Source of the DNA: Mixophyes australis | Lineage: Eukaryota > Chordata > Amphibia > Anura > Limnodynastidae | DNA: 64,000 nucleotides | Direction: 5' to 3' | Assembly: GCA_036250195.1 (NCBI GenBank) | Contig: JAVHZZ010000004.1 | Location: forward strand, 318,307,706 to 318,371,705 | Part shown: piece after piece, positions 42,201 through 51,880 of the stretch | Position numbering within the stretch: the stretch's first letter is position 1 | Layout of the letters: every line of letters starts with the position of its first letter | Program-made: the position numbers and the translations under genes | Notes under the pieces: generated by a model | Databases searched by the model: none | The model's input: only the letters and a program-made list of their open reading frames with translations | Told to the model about the DNA's origin: nothing

Positions 42201-42377
42201 AGATTGGGCATCGCCCTTGGCAGACGACGTTGATGGCATTTCATCGTCTATGTCATGACTAGTGGCAGCAGCTTCAGCATTAGGAGGAAGTGGGTCTTGA
42301 TCTTTCCCTACTTTATCCTCTAAATTTTTGTACTCCATTATATGCAGCACAAGAGAGCCTACCCCTAAACCACACAT
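39261..42377 (-). CDS. hAT transposase with BED zinc finger
   Basis: An uninterrupted frame of 1,038 codons; the likely start is Met14 (MEYKNLEDKVGK). The first 250 residues are low-complexity and basic, with a KKPKFTKISKKRKFK stretch (68-82) as probable nuclear signal and an acidic patch at 213-233. A BED finger is at about 266-313 (C283-x2-C286-x20-H307-x4-H312). The RNase H-like core includes LTTYMWTS at 504-511, FVVSDNASN with D595, the CxxH block C614-H617, W679 in TRWNS, and LDPRFK at 807-812. The hAT C-terminal dimerisation block SSVYSERVFSAAGNLVSERR has E952. Where family members have the first catalytic D, this protein has Tyr507 (a single base change GAC to TAC). The protein ends in an acidic tail. 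It should bind the element ends and cut DNA, but the missing D predicts no catalysis. Confidence 0.93.
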   Translation of the reverse strand: MCGLGVGSLVLHIMEYKNLEDKVGKDQDPLPPNAEAAATSHDIDDEMPSTSSAKGDAQSPSRGHVKSKKPKFTKISKKRKFKSSEEKRKLANMPFTTRSGKERLRPWPVFMTSGSASPKDLSLPPPHPSKKFKRLKLSSTTQQTTLPSKEMASQIPKTRPRVLVIAKPDLPITVREEVAPSTICSTPSAYAERITQSPVTDLANECVNVVHREEDIDVAGAEEELDEEDADVVILNEAPGWETVVVHGMKKPIVMPGQKTKKSTSSVWNYFYPNPDNKCMAICSLCKAQISRGKDLGHLGTSSLIRHLKNLHNSVFSSGTVARIVSSPVTPKSLGPVGYTPPTPSSSTSSTISIRYSPAGHVTSMTESSLIRDSSEESCSGTPTTAAAAGSRSSSQRGIRKNSTSFTNQLTVQQSFAMSTKYDSSHPIAKRITAAVTAMLVLDVRPVSAISGVGFRRLMEVLCPRYQIPSRFHFTRQAIPGMYREVRTSVLSALKNAVVPTVHLTTYMWTSGSGQTKDYMTVTAHWVDASPSAATAAAASVAASPQRLLVPRQATLCITGFNKRHNADNLLEKLREIISQWLTPLRLSWGFVVSDNASNIVRALHMGNFQHVPCFAHTVNLVVQHYLKSDRGVQEMLAVARKIAGHFRHSASAYRRLEQHQKRLNLPCHHLKQEVVTRWNSTLYMLQRMEEQQKAIQAYTATYDVGKGVGMRLSQAHWRLISVLCKVLQPFELATREVSSDTASLSQVIPLIRLLQKQLEKVREELVHHCDSTKHVALVDEALCTLCQDPRVVTLLKSEEYILATVLDPRFKAYVVSLFPADTSLQRCKDLLVRRLSSEENRDMPTAPPSFSPTPVAARKKLSIPKRPAGGVAENIWSGLKDLPTIADMSTVAALDAVTIEKMVEDYFADTIQVDMSDSPYFYWQEKKAVWKPLYKLAIFYLSCPPSSVYSERVFSAAGNLVSERRRRLLPQNVEKMMFIKMNYQFLNQEQHWPPETTEGPVVIESSGDKLIMCEDEEVHTEGGEESEDEHEDDILPQ

Positions 42378-42382
42378 ACTTT

Positions 42383-43160
42383 GGGACTGCAGAAACAGTG
42401 AACGTAGTGATATAGATTGCAGTACCTATTTTTTGGGACTGCAGAAACAGTGAATGTAGTAATATAGATTGCAGTACCTATTTTTTGGGACTGCAGAAAC
42501 AGTGAACGTAGTAATATAGATTGCAGTACCTATTTTTTGGGACTGCAGAAACAGTTAATGTAGTAATATAGATTGCAGTACCTATTTTTTGGGACTGAAG
42601 AAACAGTGAACGCAGTAATATAGATTGCAGTACCTATTTTTTGGGACTGCAGAAACAGTGAACGTAGTAATATAGATTGCAGTACCTATTTTTTGGGACT
42701 GCAGAAACAGTAAACGTAGTAATATAGATTGCAGTACCTATTTTTTGGGACTGCAGAAACAGTGAACGTAGTAATATAGATTGCAGTACCTATTTTTTGG
42801 GACTGCAGAAACAGTGAACGTAGTAATTTAGATTGCAGTACCTATTTTTTGGGACTGCAGAAACAGTGAACATAGGTAAATTTAGCAGTACTAATATTTC
42901 TGGACTGCAAGAACAGTAAACGTAGGTAAATATAGCAGTACTAATATTTCTGGACTGCAAGAACAGTGAACGTAGGTAAATATAGCAGTACTAATATTTC
43001 TGGACTGCAAGAACAGTGAACGTAGGTAAATATAGCAGTACTAATATTTCTGAACTGCAAGAACAGTGAATGAATTTTAATTTAGCAGTACTAATATTTC
43101 TGGACTGCAAGAACAGTGAATGTAGGTATTGCAGTACTAATATTTCTGCACTGCAAGAAT
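42383..43160. repeat. Right tandem arrays, 52-bp and 50-bp units
   Basis: First part: GGGACTGCAGAAACAGTGAA then CGTAGTAATATAGATTGCAG, every 52 bp, about nine copies to 42860. Second part: GGACTGCAAGAACAGTGAAC with GTAGGTAAATATAGCAG, every 50 bp, about five copies to 43150. Both share the CTGCARRAACAGTGAACGTAG-like core, in the same orientation, with the left array. The array starts only a few bases upstream of the transposase frame, where a promoter would be expected. Confidence 0.97.
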
Positions 43161-43169
43161 ATATTGCTC

Positions 43170-43455
43170 TAGAATTTTTTTTATACTTTTTTAAATTATT
43201 TTTTTTATATTTTTTTTTAATTCTTTTTGTATAATTTTTTTTTATTTTTTTTTATTTTTTTTATGATTTGTTAATAATTATAAAATTACTATGGACTTAT
43301 CAGAACAAAGCACAGGACAAAAGCACCACTGGACTCAGCAGGACAGAGCACAGGACAAAAGCACCACTGGACTCAGCAGGACAGAGCACTGGCCAAAGCA
43401 CCACTGGACTCAGCAGGACAGAGCACAGGACAAAAGAATAAAGCACCACTGGACT
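43170..43455. repeat. T-rich tract and 38-bp tandem repeat
   Basis: A T-rich low-complexity tract (43170-43265) is followed by about four copies of a roughly 38-bp unit with GCACCACTGGACTCAGCAGG and ACAGAGCACAGG (43310-43450). Both are within the hAT right arm. Confidence 0.9.
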
Positions 43456-43534
43456 GATCACACAGGAGCAGGAGCACCACTACCCTACAACCTCCCTCTT
43501 CCCTGATCACAGCCCAAATGAAGATGGCGGCTGC

Positions 43535-43680
43535 AAGCGCCAAATTTATGACATCCAAGTCTCGCGAGATCCAACGCGAGACTTGGATGTCATAGCCTCG
43601 TTTCGGATTTTTTGCCCACCGGAAATACCCGAACAGTGCTCGGATCCCGTCGGATCCGCACTGTTCGGGTGGGCTCGGAT
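43535..43680. repeat. Subterminal hairpins of the hAT right end
   Basis: Two near-perfect palindromes: ATGACATCCAAGTCTCGCG with its inverse partner ending at 43592, and CCCGAACAGTGC (43629-43640) with GCACTGTTCGGG (43659-43670). The second contains the AACAGTG word that is the core of the tandem arrays. Confidence 0.85.
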
Positions 43681-43716
43681 TAGCGGAATCCGAGCCCGCT
43701 CATCCTTACTATAAAG

Positions 43717-44640
43717 TTGGATGTCTTAATATATTTCTAAGATATACTATGAAATAAATACAGATAAAGAGTAAAGTAATACACAGCAATTGTTTTAATA
43801 CACATTGTTTCTTGTACACTACTTTACTATCAAGTTGTTGTTGTTTTATTTTGTTGAATTTGAACAATATCACAGTAAGCAATAAATCAATACAATGTAT
43901 TATTTAACTAATTTATAATATATCTCAAGTAGTGCATCACACACAAAAACCTTCTTTTCTTCTTTTACATTGGCTACAATTATAACATTTCAATATTTGC
44001 ACCTCCATGCACTATAATTCGAAGGCGGCTAATCCCTCAGTAATAACAAATTTATTAGTGCAGTAATGATAGAGAAACTATTACCATTCGTATTTTCTCT
44101 TTGTTACATACAACAGACTGGCAAGAGTCTATTTTCTATCTCTTGGAACTATGAGTACCTGACTGCTTTCTAAAGCTAAACACAGGCTCTGATAATTGCT
44201 TAACTTATTTTCTTCTAGTCTGTTAGTTCCTGAAATCACCACCTGAGGGCAGCAAATGTCCCTGAAATACATTTACAGCCATATAATACTGTATTTTTGC
44301 ACCAATGCTAATTTCCAAGTGCTCTTAACCTGTCTTTACTGGCACATTATGTAAAAAGAACTACTTGCCCTTTATTTAAATGGACAGATATCTAGACAAA
44401 CAACAGTGGAACATGCGTCGAGGATGCCCTGCAAAACAGAAGTAAAAACCACAGTACAGAAACAGGCTAGCTCACCATCCTCACTCACAGAACACTATCC
44501 TGCAGATGTGCAAGCGGACACAATGATAGGGCAAGGAAACCCAGGAAAGTACAGTGATAATATAACCATTAGATAAAAGCTGGCAAAGGTGAAACAATCT
44601 ATCGCCTCTGCTATATCACAAATATCTAGTTATTTGTGCG
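43717..44640. other. No gene seen
   Basis: AT-rich sequence right of the hAT; nothing recognised. Confidence 0.45.
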
Positions 44641-44960
44641 CCTGAAGAGAAGCTCGGCATAGCACTTGGCAATCTTAACACAAAATGAATTATCAATACA
44701 CTGCAAGACAAGCTGGAGGAATTAGAAAATAGTAGTAGGACAAACAGTCTGAAAACTAATGGCCTTACTGAAACAATCAAAACAAAATATCTTATGAACT
44801 TGGCTCACATTGGTTTTCCACAGAACTGGGCCTAAATCCACAGGGCAATTGAAAGTGTCCATGATTATTCCTGGAAAAGCAACAATTATCAAATATTTGC
44901 TACCAAGGAGACAAGCTCATGTTATTACAGGATGTTTGCTCCCAAGTTGTGATGAAAAAG
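44641..44960 (+). pseudogene. Possible LINE-1-type ORF1 remnant
   Basis: The plus strand reads LQDKLEELENSSRTNSLKTN then GLTETIK and FPQNW-IHRAIES, resembling the coiled-coil end of an L1/Tx1 ORF1 protein (LEDRSRRNN-IRI-GLPE type) followed by its RNA-binding fold (HRA motif). A second frame near 44880 gives IIPGKATIIKYL, similar to the next block. Stops and a shift interrupt it. No other part of a LINE-1 was found next to it, so the assignment is tentative. Confidence 0.35.
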
Positions 44961-45299
44961 ATGTTTGTACTGTCTGATAAGGTCAATAAAAACATTTAAG
45001 TTATTTGCTTTCAGTCACTCAAGTACACACACCAACCAATGCATCCAAAGGGCCACTAAATGTTACATAAATGTTAGGCTCAGGGGAATCCCTCAGTCAG
45101 GATTGGCACCAGCTCAGTAGGGTGCGGAGACTAACGGTCTCTCAGGTCTTCACTGTTTTGGGGGCGCTACTGTGTGGCCTAACATTGTTTTGGGTGCACT
45201 ACTATGTGGCAGGGGGGCTGCCTATCTATACTAAACTATAGGGGGGCTGCCTATGCTAAACTATAATGAGGGGGGGCTGCACAGAGAACACTATAGGGA
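44961..45299. other. No gene; possible LTR scrap
   Basis: Near 45105 GCACCAGCTCAGTAGGGTGCGG and following AGACTAACGG loosely recall the terminal part of chromovirus B LTR. A run of GGGGGGCTGCCTAT units follows. Confidence 0.35.
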
Positions 45300-45645
45300 G
45301 CGGGTGATGGGACCTTTAATGCTGAGTTGGTTTGGGTCTATAATTGAATGCGGGGCTGAGTGTGGGGGCTATCAAATGTGAATATTAATTATTTAATGCT
45401 AGGAATGGTCGTGGGATATGGATGTATTAAACGTAAATGCTAATTATTTATTGCGGGGACTGTTTGGAGGGAGGGTAATAGGTTTATTTATTAAATGGGA
45501 ATACTATTAATTTAATGTTGGGGTTGGTTGGAGGGAAATAGATCTATTCATCAAATGTGAGCACTATTACTTTAATGTTGAGGCTGGAGAGAGGCCTAAT
45601 TATTAAATGTGGGTGCTGTATATTTAATGGCAGGGATGGTTGACG
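45300..45645. repeat. Dispersed repeat with 60-70-bp periodicity, copy 2
   Basis: Repeats of TTTAATGTTGGGGYTGG, GGAGGGAAATAG, TTTATTTATTAAATG and GAATGCTATTAAT in that order, four to five times. The same order is seen at 55300-55620 with close similarity and at 23800-24005 more weakly. Confidence 0.75.
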
Positions 45646-45795
45646 TTTCTAAATGTACCCATTATTTTTTCCAAATAGGGCCGGCCCTCAACATTCCAGG
45701 ATCCAGACAAGCCGCAACTAAAAAAACCAGCAGCCACAGGTGTTAAAAGTGACAAACACAGGTAGGACAATCTGTCAAATGATCTGAGTCTAGTG

Positions 45796-45942
45796 CAGGC
45801 TTGGCTAACCTGTGGTTATCCAGGTGTTGTGAAACTATAAGTCCCAGCATACCCTTCCAGCAATAAGCTGCTATATATTGGCAAAGTATGCTGGGGTTTG
45901 TAGTTTCACAACACCTGGAGTGCCACAGGTTAGCCAATCCTG
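45796..45942. mobile_element. hAT-type MITE with 8-bp duplication
   Basis: A 147-bp element starts CAGGCTTGGCTAACC and ends GGTTAGCCAATCCTG, flanked by GTCTAGTG (45788-45795 and 45943-45950). The interior is palindromic (AGGTGTTGTGAAACTA with its inverse TAGTTTCACAACACCT). No coding capacity. Confidence 0.93.
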
Positions 45943-45950
45943 GTCTAGTG

Positions 45951-47370
45951 GGACAATCCTGATTTTTGGTGACTGTTCTGCCCAATCTAAGGGGCAGGTC
46001 AACACTGTGTACTCTTTATAAACGCACTGCATTCTTTACATACTACACTATGGTGCTAGCTGTCGTTCGTGGACTGACCACTCCCCCTCTAGTGTCTGGT
46101 CCCGCCTCTATGGTGGCTGGCCACACGCCCTCTGGTGGGCCCCTAGTGTTGTATTCCCTTGGTTGCCCCAGTCCGACACTGGATGCAGGTGAACACAGGG
46201 AGACACAGGAAGCTAGTAGACAGGGAGCAGGAGTCAGGGGCGCAACTTGTTGCTCTGACACAGGGGCTTGTGTCAGAGCGCGATATATATAGGAAGACAG
46301 GCAGAGTTTGAATTCCCCGCCGGGGGTCACATGATCGTGCTGCCGCAACCCGGAAGTGACAGGCTTCCGGCAGAGCGAGGATCGAGGAGCGGTGAGTTGT
46401 TACGTTATTCAAATATCTTCCTTCTGCAATGTACTAATTGCTGATTCTTCTCTGTTTGTTAATGCTATTTTCCAAAATAGTTATAAAAAGATAAATACTT
46501 TGTTACAGTTTTCAGGCCCAAATACTCGCTCGCTAGACCAAGTCAAGGGGTATAACAAGGAAATTTTCCAGCAACTGCCTATTATAGATATTCGGTATTG
46601 ATTAATACCACACAGACTCTCGCAGATGTAACAAGAAATGATTCTATGGAGCTGATTCCATTAAAATTGATGTGTGAGGTATTGGCAATTTGGGGCGACC
46701 CCGCTCTTTTCATCCACCTGACTTTGCCAGTACCAGCCTAGGTTGGCAGCACAACTGCTTGTTCGCTTTTTAAAATTATTTCTTTTTCTGGCCGCCCCTA
46801 GCATATGATACACGTAAAGTGTATTAGATGCTATTAACCAGTATTAGATAGGTGCAGTTTTGAAGTAAACTACAGGATGCAATTTGTGCTTACCTTTAAG
46901 TGTAAATGACATCTAGCTCTATATAAGGTCTTTGATACAAAACTTTTTTACTGTCTATGGCAAAGTCCTCTGATCCAGGAAATTTGGAATATTCTACATA
47001 ACTACATTACCTGAACACAAACTACTATTCACTCTGACAGCTGGCTGAGCACTCTGGAATGTCCATACCAGTAATGGACTCAAAGCTGAGTATAGGTGAC
47101 AAATGACATGTACCTTGTAAGGCATCTGCCTCAAAAGCAGCAATTATTTTTCACTGGATTTCTCCAGACATTTCATTATTTGGATTGGTGACAATGTTTT
47201 ATATGGATTGGATAAAAACAATTAGTAATGAAAAGAAACAAATAATTATTTAAAACATTAATAACCTATTTTCACACTTTAACATTAAAATACAAAAAAT
47301 CTTCTTAAAGAATAGTCATCTCACCACTCAAAGCCAATCAAGAGTTTGTCACATGGAGTCAAATTTCAAT
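45951..47370. other. No gene; GC-rich segment at 46050-46400
   Basis: The first 450 bp are GC-rich with a GTGTCAGAGCG inverted pair around 46255-46280 and ACCCGGAAGTGAC, possibly part of a MITE or LTR. The remaining 1 kb is AT-rich with nothing recognised. Confidence 0.4.
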
Positions 47371-47377
47371 AACGCCT

Positions 47378-47420
47378 CCCCCCCCCCCCCCCCCCCCCGA
47401 CAATCCTCTGTGCGCCCCTG
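47378..47420. repeat. C run and truncated MITE end
   Basis: Twenty-one consecutive C (47378-47398) followed by GACAATCCTCTGTGCGCCCCTG, the same end as the MITE at 56896-57125. The left end of this copy is missing. Confidence 0.8.
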
Positions 47421-47453
47421 TATCTGGTGCTAGCAAAACATACTATTAGAGAT

Positions 47454-47821
47454 CAGGGCCGGACTAAGGGAATGGAGGCCCCTGGGCTAAGGGGGCCTCC
47501 ATTCCCCCGTGAGGGCCCCCCCCGTGATCCAAACCGCCCCCCCCCCCCCGACACTTACCTCCTTCTCCTCCTTCCCCGGTGCGCTGTACGATCTTTACTG
47601 AGGGGATCTCGTGAGAGTGAGACTCACGAGATCTCCCCAGTAAGGAGACTACAGCTCGCTGGGGAAGGACTACAGTGAAAGTGCTCAGCAGCACTGATCG
47701 CGCCAGGGGGCGCCCCTGCCCCCGACCGATCAATACTGCTGCTAAGCACTTTCAAGGGCCCCCTGGATGCCCGAGGCCCCTGGGCTGTAGCCCAGTTAGC
47801 CCTATGATTAATCCGGCCCTG
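47454..47821. mobile_element. hAT-type MITE with TTAGAGAT duplication
   Basis: A 368-bp element runs from CAGGGCCGGACTAAGG to TTAATCCGGCCCTG, flanked by TTAGAGAT on both sides (47446-47453 and 47822-47829). The interior is GC-rich foldback: GATCTCGTGAG faces CTCACGAGATC (47606-47635), and AAAGTGCTCAGCAGCA faces TGCTGCTAAGCACTTT. Non-coding. Confidence 0.95.
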
Positions 47822-47829
47822 TTAGAGAT

Positions 47830-48166
47830 ATTTGAACAGCCAAAAAAATCACCTTTTTTGGGCAAGCTGGGGTGCATGGACAAGGCAAGGCTGAAGGAAC
47901 AAGGAAGAGCCAAGGAAGCAAAAGTTTGAAGGGCTATTCTGTTAACCTGCAGGCTAGTGATATTAGTAGGTAACATTAACAACCTGCCAGTCACCTCAGC
48001 AAACACCATTATACGTTTATTTGTTTAATTTTATTTTATTTTTTAATACTAGCCTTTAGATAGTATATCTTTTCACCTAGAAGCTGTGAATGTTCATATT
48101 GAAATCTTAACAATCTGTCTGTGTTGCACAGAGAGATGTTTTATATCATCCCGTAATGTATATAAA
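47830..48166. other. No gene seen
   Basis: AT-rich sequence following the MITE; nothing recognised. Confidence 0.45.
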
Positions 48167-48314
48167 TCATCATTATCATCAACATTTATTTATATAGCGC
48201 CAGCAAATTCCGTAGCGCTTTACTATAGGGTACAAACAGGAATAAAATAATACTGGGTAATACATACAGACAGAGAGGTAAGAGAACCCTGCTCGCAATC
48301 TTACAATCTATGGG
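48167..48314 (-). mobile_element. LINE 3' tail, minus orientation
   Basis: On the minus strand the sequence ends AAGCGCTACGGAATTTGC, TGGCGCTATATAAATAAATG and a GATGATAATG repeat, with ATTGTAAGATTGCGAGCAGGG upstream. This is the 3' end of an L2-type LINE (or a SINE sharing it), truncated at its 5' side. Confidence 0.7.
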
Positions 48315-48618
48315 TTTTCAGCATCTATAGATTTGGCAAGAACAGGAGTTTTCACTGGATTTAGGGATTGTTCCTATCAGGGGCGGATTAGGAAATTAAA
48401 GTGGCCCTGGAAAATATTCTGGAAGTGGCCTCATGTGGGCGGGACCAAATCAACTGTAGGCGGAGGCAACTAAAAAGTAGGCGGGATTAGCACACTAATC
48501 TAATTCTATATTTGCATGACTAGTGCTACAATTCTGGTAAAGATGAACAAAATTTCATGTAAATTGTGATTATGCAGTGGAATAGGCCATTTCACAGAGG
48601 TGCAAATTTACCGTTTCT
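48315..48618. other. No gene; MITE-like fragment
   Basis: CAGGGGCGGATTAGG (48379) looks like a hAT-type terminus and AAGTGGCC words follow, but no partner end was found. Confidence 0.4.
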
Positions 48619-49087
48619 GGGCCTCATTTAGAGTCGGACGCAAAGTTCATTTTAGGCACATTGTGCTCATTTCCACTGACGCTCATGCGCAGCAAGCATC
48701 AGTTCCGTCTGCTTTTCAGACGCTCTGTACACTTGTGACAGCTTGCGTCTCAGTAGGAGGGAATGGGTGGAACACAGAGTTATGTAGGCGTGACCGTGAA
48801 TAATTTAGATACCATGTGCGTCTACCCGCAAAAACAACCCTAGACGGATCAAGACGCAGACGGAACACACGTCAAAAAAGACTGAAAAAGTGTGGCAGGA
48901 ATTAGGTGGCGGGAATTAGGAAGCTAGTTACCTAGCTTTGGGACCTGGATGCAGCTCAGTAGGGTATTACGAGTGGGATGCAACTGGGGTTGCATGCCAC
49001 TCGTAATACCCTACCAAGCTGCGGCACACTCCCACTCCTGCTCTTGTATGTACGTCTTAGATGCACATTGCTTCCGACTCTAAATGA
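48619..49087. mobile_element. MITE with GAGTCGGACGC termini
   Basis: Left end GGGCCTCATTTAGAGTCGGA and right end TCCGACTCTAAATGA are inverse. A strong internal palindrome at 48961-49012 pairs AGGGTATTACGAGTGG with CCACTCGTAATACCCT. The right terminus lacks the last bases of the left, so the duplication was not defined. Non-coding. Confidence 0.7.
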
Positions 49088-49389
49088 CTAAAAGGCTATT
49101 TGGCCCTGTATTTGTACATTTGCATTTTGCTGAAGTTATAATCAATGGATTGAGCTAGGATGACAGCTGTCAATTCATTCATCTTTGGGGATGGCTGGGA
49201 TAGGATTATGTACTTGTATGGTCAAATTTCACTGGCAAAACTTTATGACCAACTGAGACAAAATTATGTGGAACAGTTATAATTTCAGGTGTGAAATGGA
49301 ATCCCACAGTGCTCCCTCCTGCGGGGAACAAGGGCCGGAGGGCAGCATGTGCCTGGCCATTCATCCTTGGTACTTTGTGGTGTTGGAGG
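49088..49389. other. No gene seen
   Basis: Short unremarkable stretch before a LINE fragment. Confidence 0.4.
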
Positions 49390-49783
49390 GCTTAACGCTG
49401 CTGCTAGGCTTATTTTCCTCTCTCGCCGTTCCACCTCTGTCTCCCCACTCTACCAAGCCCTTCACTGGCTCCCCTTCCCCTACAGAATCCTTTTCAAGCT
49501 CCTCACTCTGACTTACAAGGCCCTCGCCAACTCCACTGCTCCCTACATCTCTAACCTTATCTCTATTCACACTCCCTCCTGCCCACTGCGATCGTCCAAC
49601 GATCATCACCTCTCTTCCCCTCTGATTACCTCCTCTCACGCACGTATCCAAGACTTCTCCCGCGCCGCTCCACTCCATTGGAACAAGCTCCCCCGCTCCA
49701 TCAGAACTTCCCCTAATCTGTCCTCTTTCAAACTAACATTAAAAACCCACCTTTTCCTTAAAGCCTTCCAGTCTCATGCCTAA
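49390..49783 (+). pseudogene. L2-type RT protein, C-terminal fragment
   Basis: The open frame reads LNAAARLIFLSRR, LYQALHWLPFPYRILFKLLT, LTYKALANSTAPYISNLI, PLRSSND and then AAPLHWNKLPRSIRTS, SFKLTLKTHLF, the conserved sequence after the RT domain of L2 and related LINEs. The catalytic palm is not included, so the fragment is inactive. The frame itself is open to its natural stop at 49781-49783, suggesting a fairly young copy. Confidence 0.88.
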
Positions 49784-50277
49784 ACTCCCACCGGTCGGCT
49801 ACCTCTCTTTCTCATCCCTTCTTCCCTTCTCCCCCTTCCTCGACTCCGTCTCCGTTTTTCCCGTCTCTCCATCTCATCCATGTGTCTGTCTGTCTTCCCC
49901 TCCCTTTAGATTGTTCGCTCCTTTGAGCAGGGCTCTCCTACATCGTTTCCATCACTTTTAACTGCGCTCTCCGGCTACTCTGCTCACCCCCTCTCGGTCC
50001 CTCTGCCCTCTGTCTCCTCTCACTTCTCTCCGCTCCCCTCAGTGACTCTCAACCTGTCATCCGTGCCCACCCTCTTGGGCCATAGTTACCTGCCTATACT
50101 CACTTTTCCCCTCCCTCCCTCTCTTTCATGCTGTGCCTGAGCCCCCAGAGTTATAGTGCTTACTGTAACTTGTACTGTGCTGTTTCACCTTGTACTGTGC
50201 CATTGTTTGTCCTTGTACGGCGCTACGAATACTTTGTGGCGCCCTATAAATAAAATTTAATAATAATAATAATAATA
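49390..50277 (+). mobile_element. 5'-truncated L2-clade LINE
   Basis: The fragment holds the C-terminal end of the RT protein (49390-49783), an untranslated part rich in pyrimidines, and a 3' end TTGTACGGCGCTACGAAT then GTGGCGCCCTATAAATAAA followed by TAA repeats (50259-50277). L2-type LINEs end in such short tandem repeats. 5' truncation is normal for target-primed reverse transcription. Confidence 0.85.
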
Positions 50278-50789
50278 TAAAACATCTTTGAGTTGCATTT
50301 GAAAAAAACTATTTAGAGCTGAAGCTGTATTCCCACTTTTTGATTTGCTTTGTTTTGCTTATCTTGAAAATAAATGCTGAGATACTAGACTACGACTTGG
50401 AGTCCTCTTTGTCCCAGGTATCCAGATTGGAACATGGTGGTGCTGTCCAGAGACTACATCTACCAGGATGCTTGGGGATGAGATCTGACACGCAGAATCG
50501 CGCGGATATAGTAAGGAGCTCAAAAACCACAGGAGGCTGCTGGGAAGGAGAAGAGAAGAGTAGTCGGAAAGAACAGTAGAGGAATGTGTGTGAGCTGGAG
50601 CTGAAGGAGACAGAGCGATTGGGAAAAACATCATTGTGGACCCAGCAAACCTCTTTGTGGATTGGGGAATCAGAGTAAGAGAAAAGGAGAGTGTAAGAGG
50701 AACTTAAGGGTGTATGAGTGTAGAGGAAGCTGTTTGGAGAGGAGTGGAGCAGGTTATTAGACTCCATAGTGGAGAAGGGCCATTTATCA
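50278..50789. other. No gene; purine-rich
   Basis: From 50500 the plus strand is purine-rich without clear tandem units. No coding motif. Confidence 0.4.
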
Positions 50790-51005
50790 TTCGGTGAAAC
50801 TTGATGAAAATTAAACTGTTTCCCAAAAGAATATTTTTTTTAATTATGCTTAAATATGATATCTCTCAATAGGTGTTCTGAGTCTTTTTATATGAGCAAA
50901 CTGCTGTCATTTACTTAAACGTTTGCCTGTTAAAACCAAACTGTATAAAGAGCTCCACCTTCTGGTACCAACTGTTAAAACACATTATTTTGTGTTGATG
51001 CTGGT
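50790..51005. repeat. Unclassified dispersed repeat, copy 1
   Basis: TTTCCCAAAAGAATATTTTT, CTTTTTATATGAGCA, and ACCTTCTGG then ACTGTTAAAACACA occur here in order and appear inverted at 57640-57840. No terminal repeats are seen. Confidence 0.75.
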
Positions 51006-51548
51006 TACTGAAACTTATCTATTCAGATTTCAGAGCTTGAGATGGATAGGAACCTTGTTTGACAAGAAAATTGTGCTCTTTGCTGAATAGTATATGCTAG
51101 TTAGTACTGGGTTGTGGTGGTCATTCTGGTCATTGTTAGATAAATAATCCTGGTGAATATTTGGGATCTATATGCTGCTCATTACTTGGGATTAATATAC
51201 AGTTTTGTATTATACGTTGGTCATACTTACAATATCTTTGATACAGTATTTGCTGGTTATGACTGACTTTGTTAGTATGCAATACTTTCAACTACATTCA
51301 AACTGACTTACATTGTTTTTTACAACCTGCCTGAAGTTCGACAGTTACACCACATAGATTTGAGGGAGAAAACACTCCAGAGAGGCTGATGCTGAGTTAG
51401 AGGTATACGCGGTAAGGAAAAAGCTCTATAAATCTGCACGCAAAAATAGAGTATTTACACCCATATGCTGAGCCAGTGGCATCTCAAGATGCATACAGTT
51501 CTGCCCTGTAGCCTATGTGCCAGATTTATGCCAGGCATACTTACACCC
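51006..51548. other. No gene; flank of hAT-like element
   Basis: AT-rich. The part from about 51470 (GGCATCTCAAGATGCATA) with 53441-53739 resembles 62240-62560 in scattered words (CATGCCCTTACTGTACT), so it may be an older MITE split by the following insertion. Confidence 0.4.
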
Positions 51549-51713
51549 AGTGGTGGGATTCAGCCGGGTTCTCACCGGTTCGCCAGAATTGATACCTGAT
51601 TTTAGGCTCGGTTCGGCGAACCAGTGACAACAGACTGAGTCTACCATCTTAGTTGGTGGGGGGTGCAGGGTCCTTTAAAAAAAAATAAAAAAAAATAGCC
51701 ACCCGCCAGTGGC

Positions 51714-51880
51714 GTCGGGACTCCTCCCCCCTGCTCCGTCCGCAATGAATGTCGGACGTGACGTCATCACTCCCAACATTCAGTGAGGAGCAGCGCAGAG
51801 AGGAGTCGGCGGCAAGCAAGAAGACAGAAGTCAAGAGAAGAAAGAAGCCGATAGAAAAGGTAAGTGAAGGAATGGAAGCA
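51714..51880 (+). repeat. Promoter/exon-like segment, copy 1
   Basis: The segment begins GTCGGGACTCCTCC, includes GTGACGTCATCAC, a CRE-type palindrome, then a purine-rich stretch and ends at GAAAAGGTAAGTGAAGG, a near-perfect 5' splice site (AG/GTAAGT). It is repeated at 52328-52495. It could be the promoter and first exon of the parental transposon; there is no proof of transcription. Confidence 0.55.

Larger units (their letters stand above)
37683..43708 (-). mobile_element. Complete autonomous-type hAT transposon
   Basis: A 6,026-bp element is bounded by the 8-bp duplication CTATAAAG (37675-37682 and 43709-43716). Termini are TAAGGGTGTGCACCGG and, inverted, TAAGGATGAGCGGGC, short imperfect repeats typical of hAT. 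It carries one long transposase frame on the minus strand (39261-42377), tandem arrays on both sides (38173-38660; 42383-43160), displaced copies of coding segments (38030-38170; 38661-38826), a duplicated hairpin unit (38877-39215), and GC-rich hairpins near the right end (43535-43680). The element is longer than usual for hAT because of these arrays. Confidence 0.95.

Noticed and set aside
41614..42258. Plus-strand frame of 214 codons opposite the hAT transposase
   Set aside because: Shadow of the Ser-rich N-terminal coding region on the other strand.
38173..43160. CRISPR-like regular repeats
   Set aside because: Units are contiguous tandem copies with no unique spacers, within a eukaryotic transposon.
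48379..49110. hAT-type element from CAGGGGCGGATTAGG to TTTGGCCCTG
   Set aside because: The two ends are not convincingly inverse and no duplication was found; left as a fragment.
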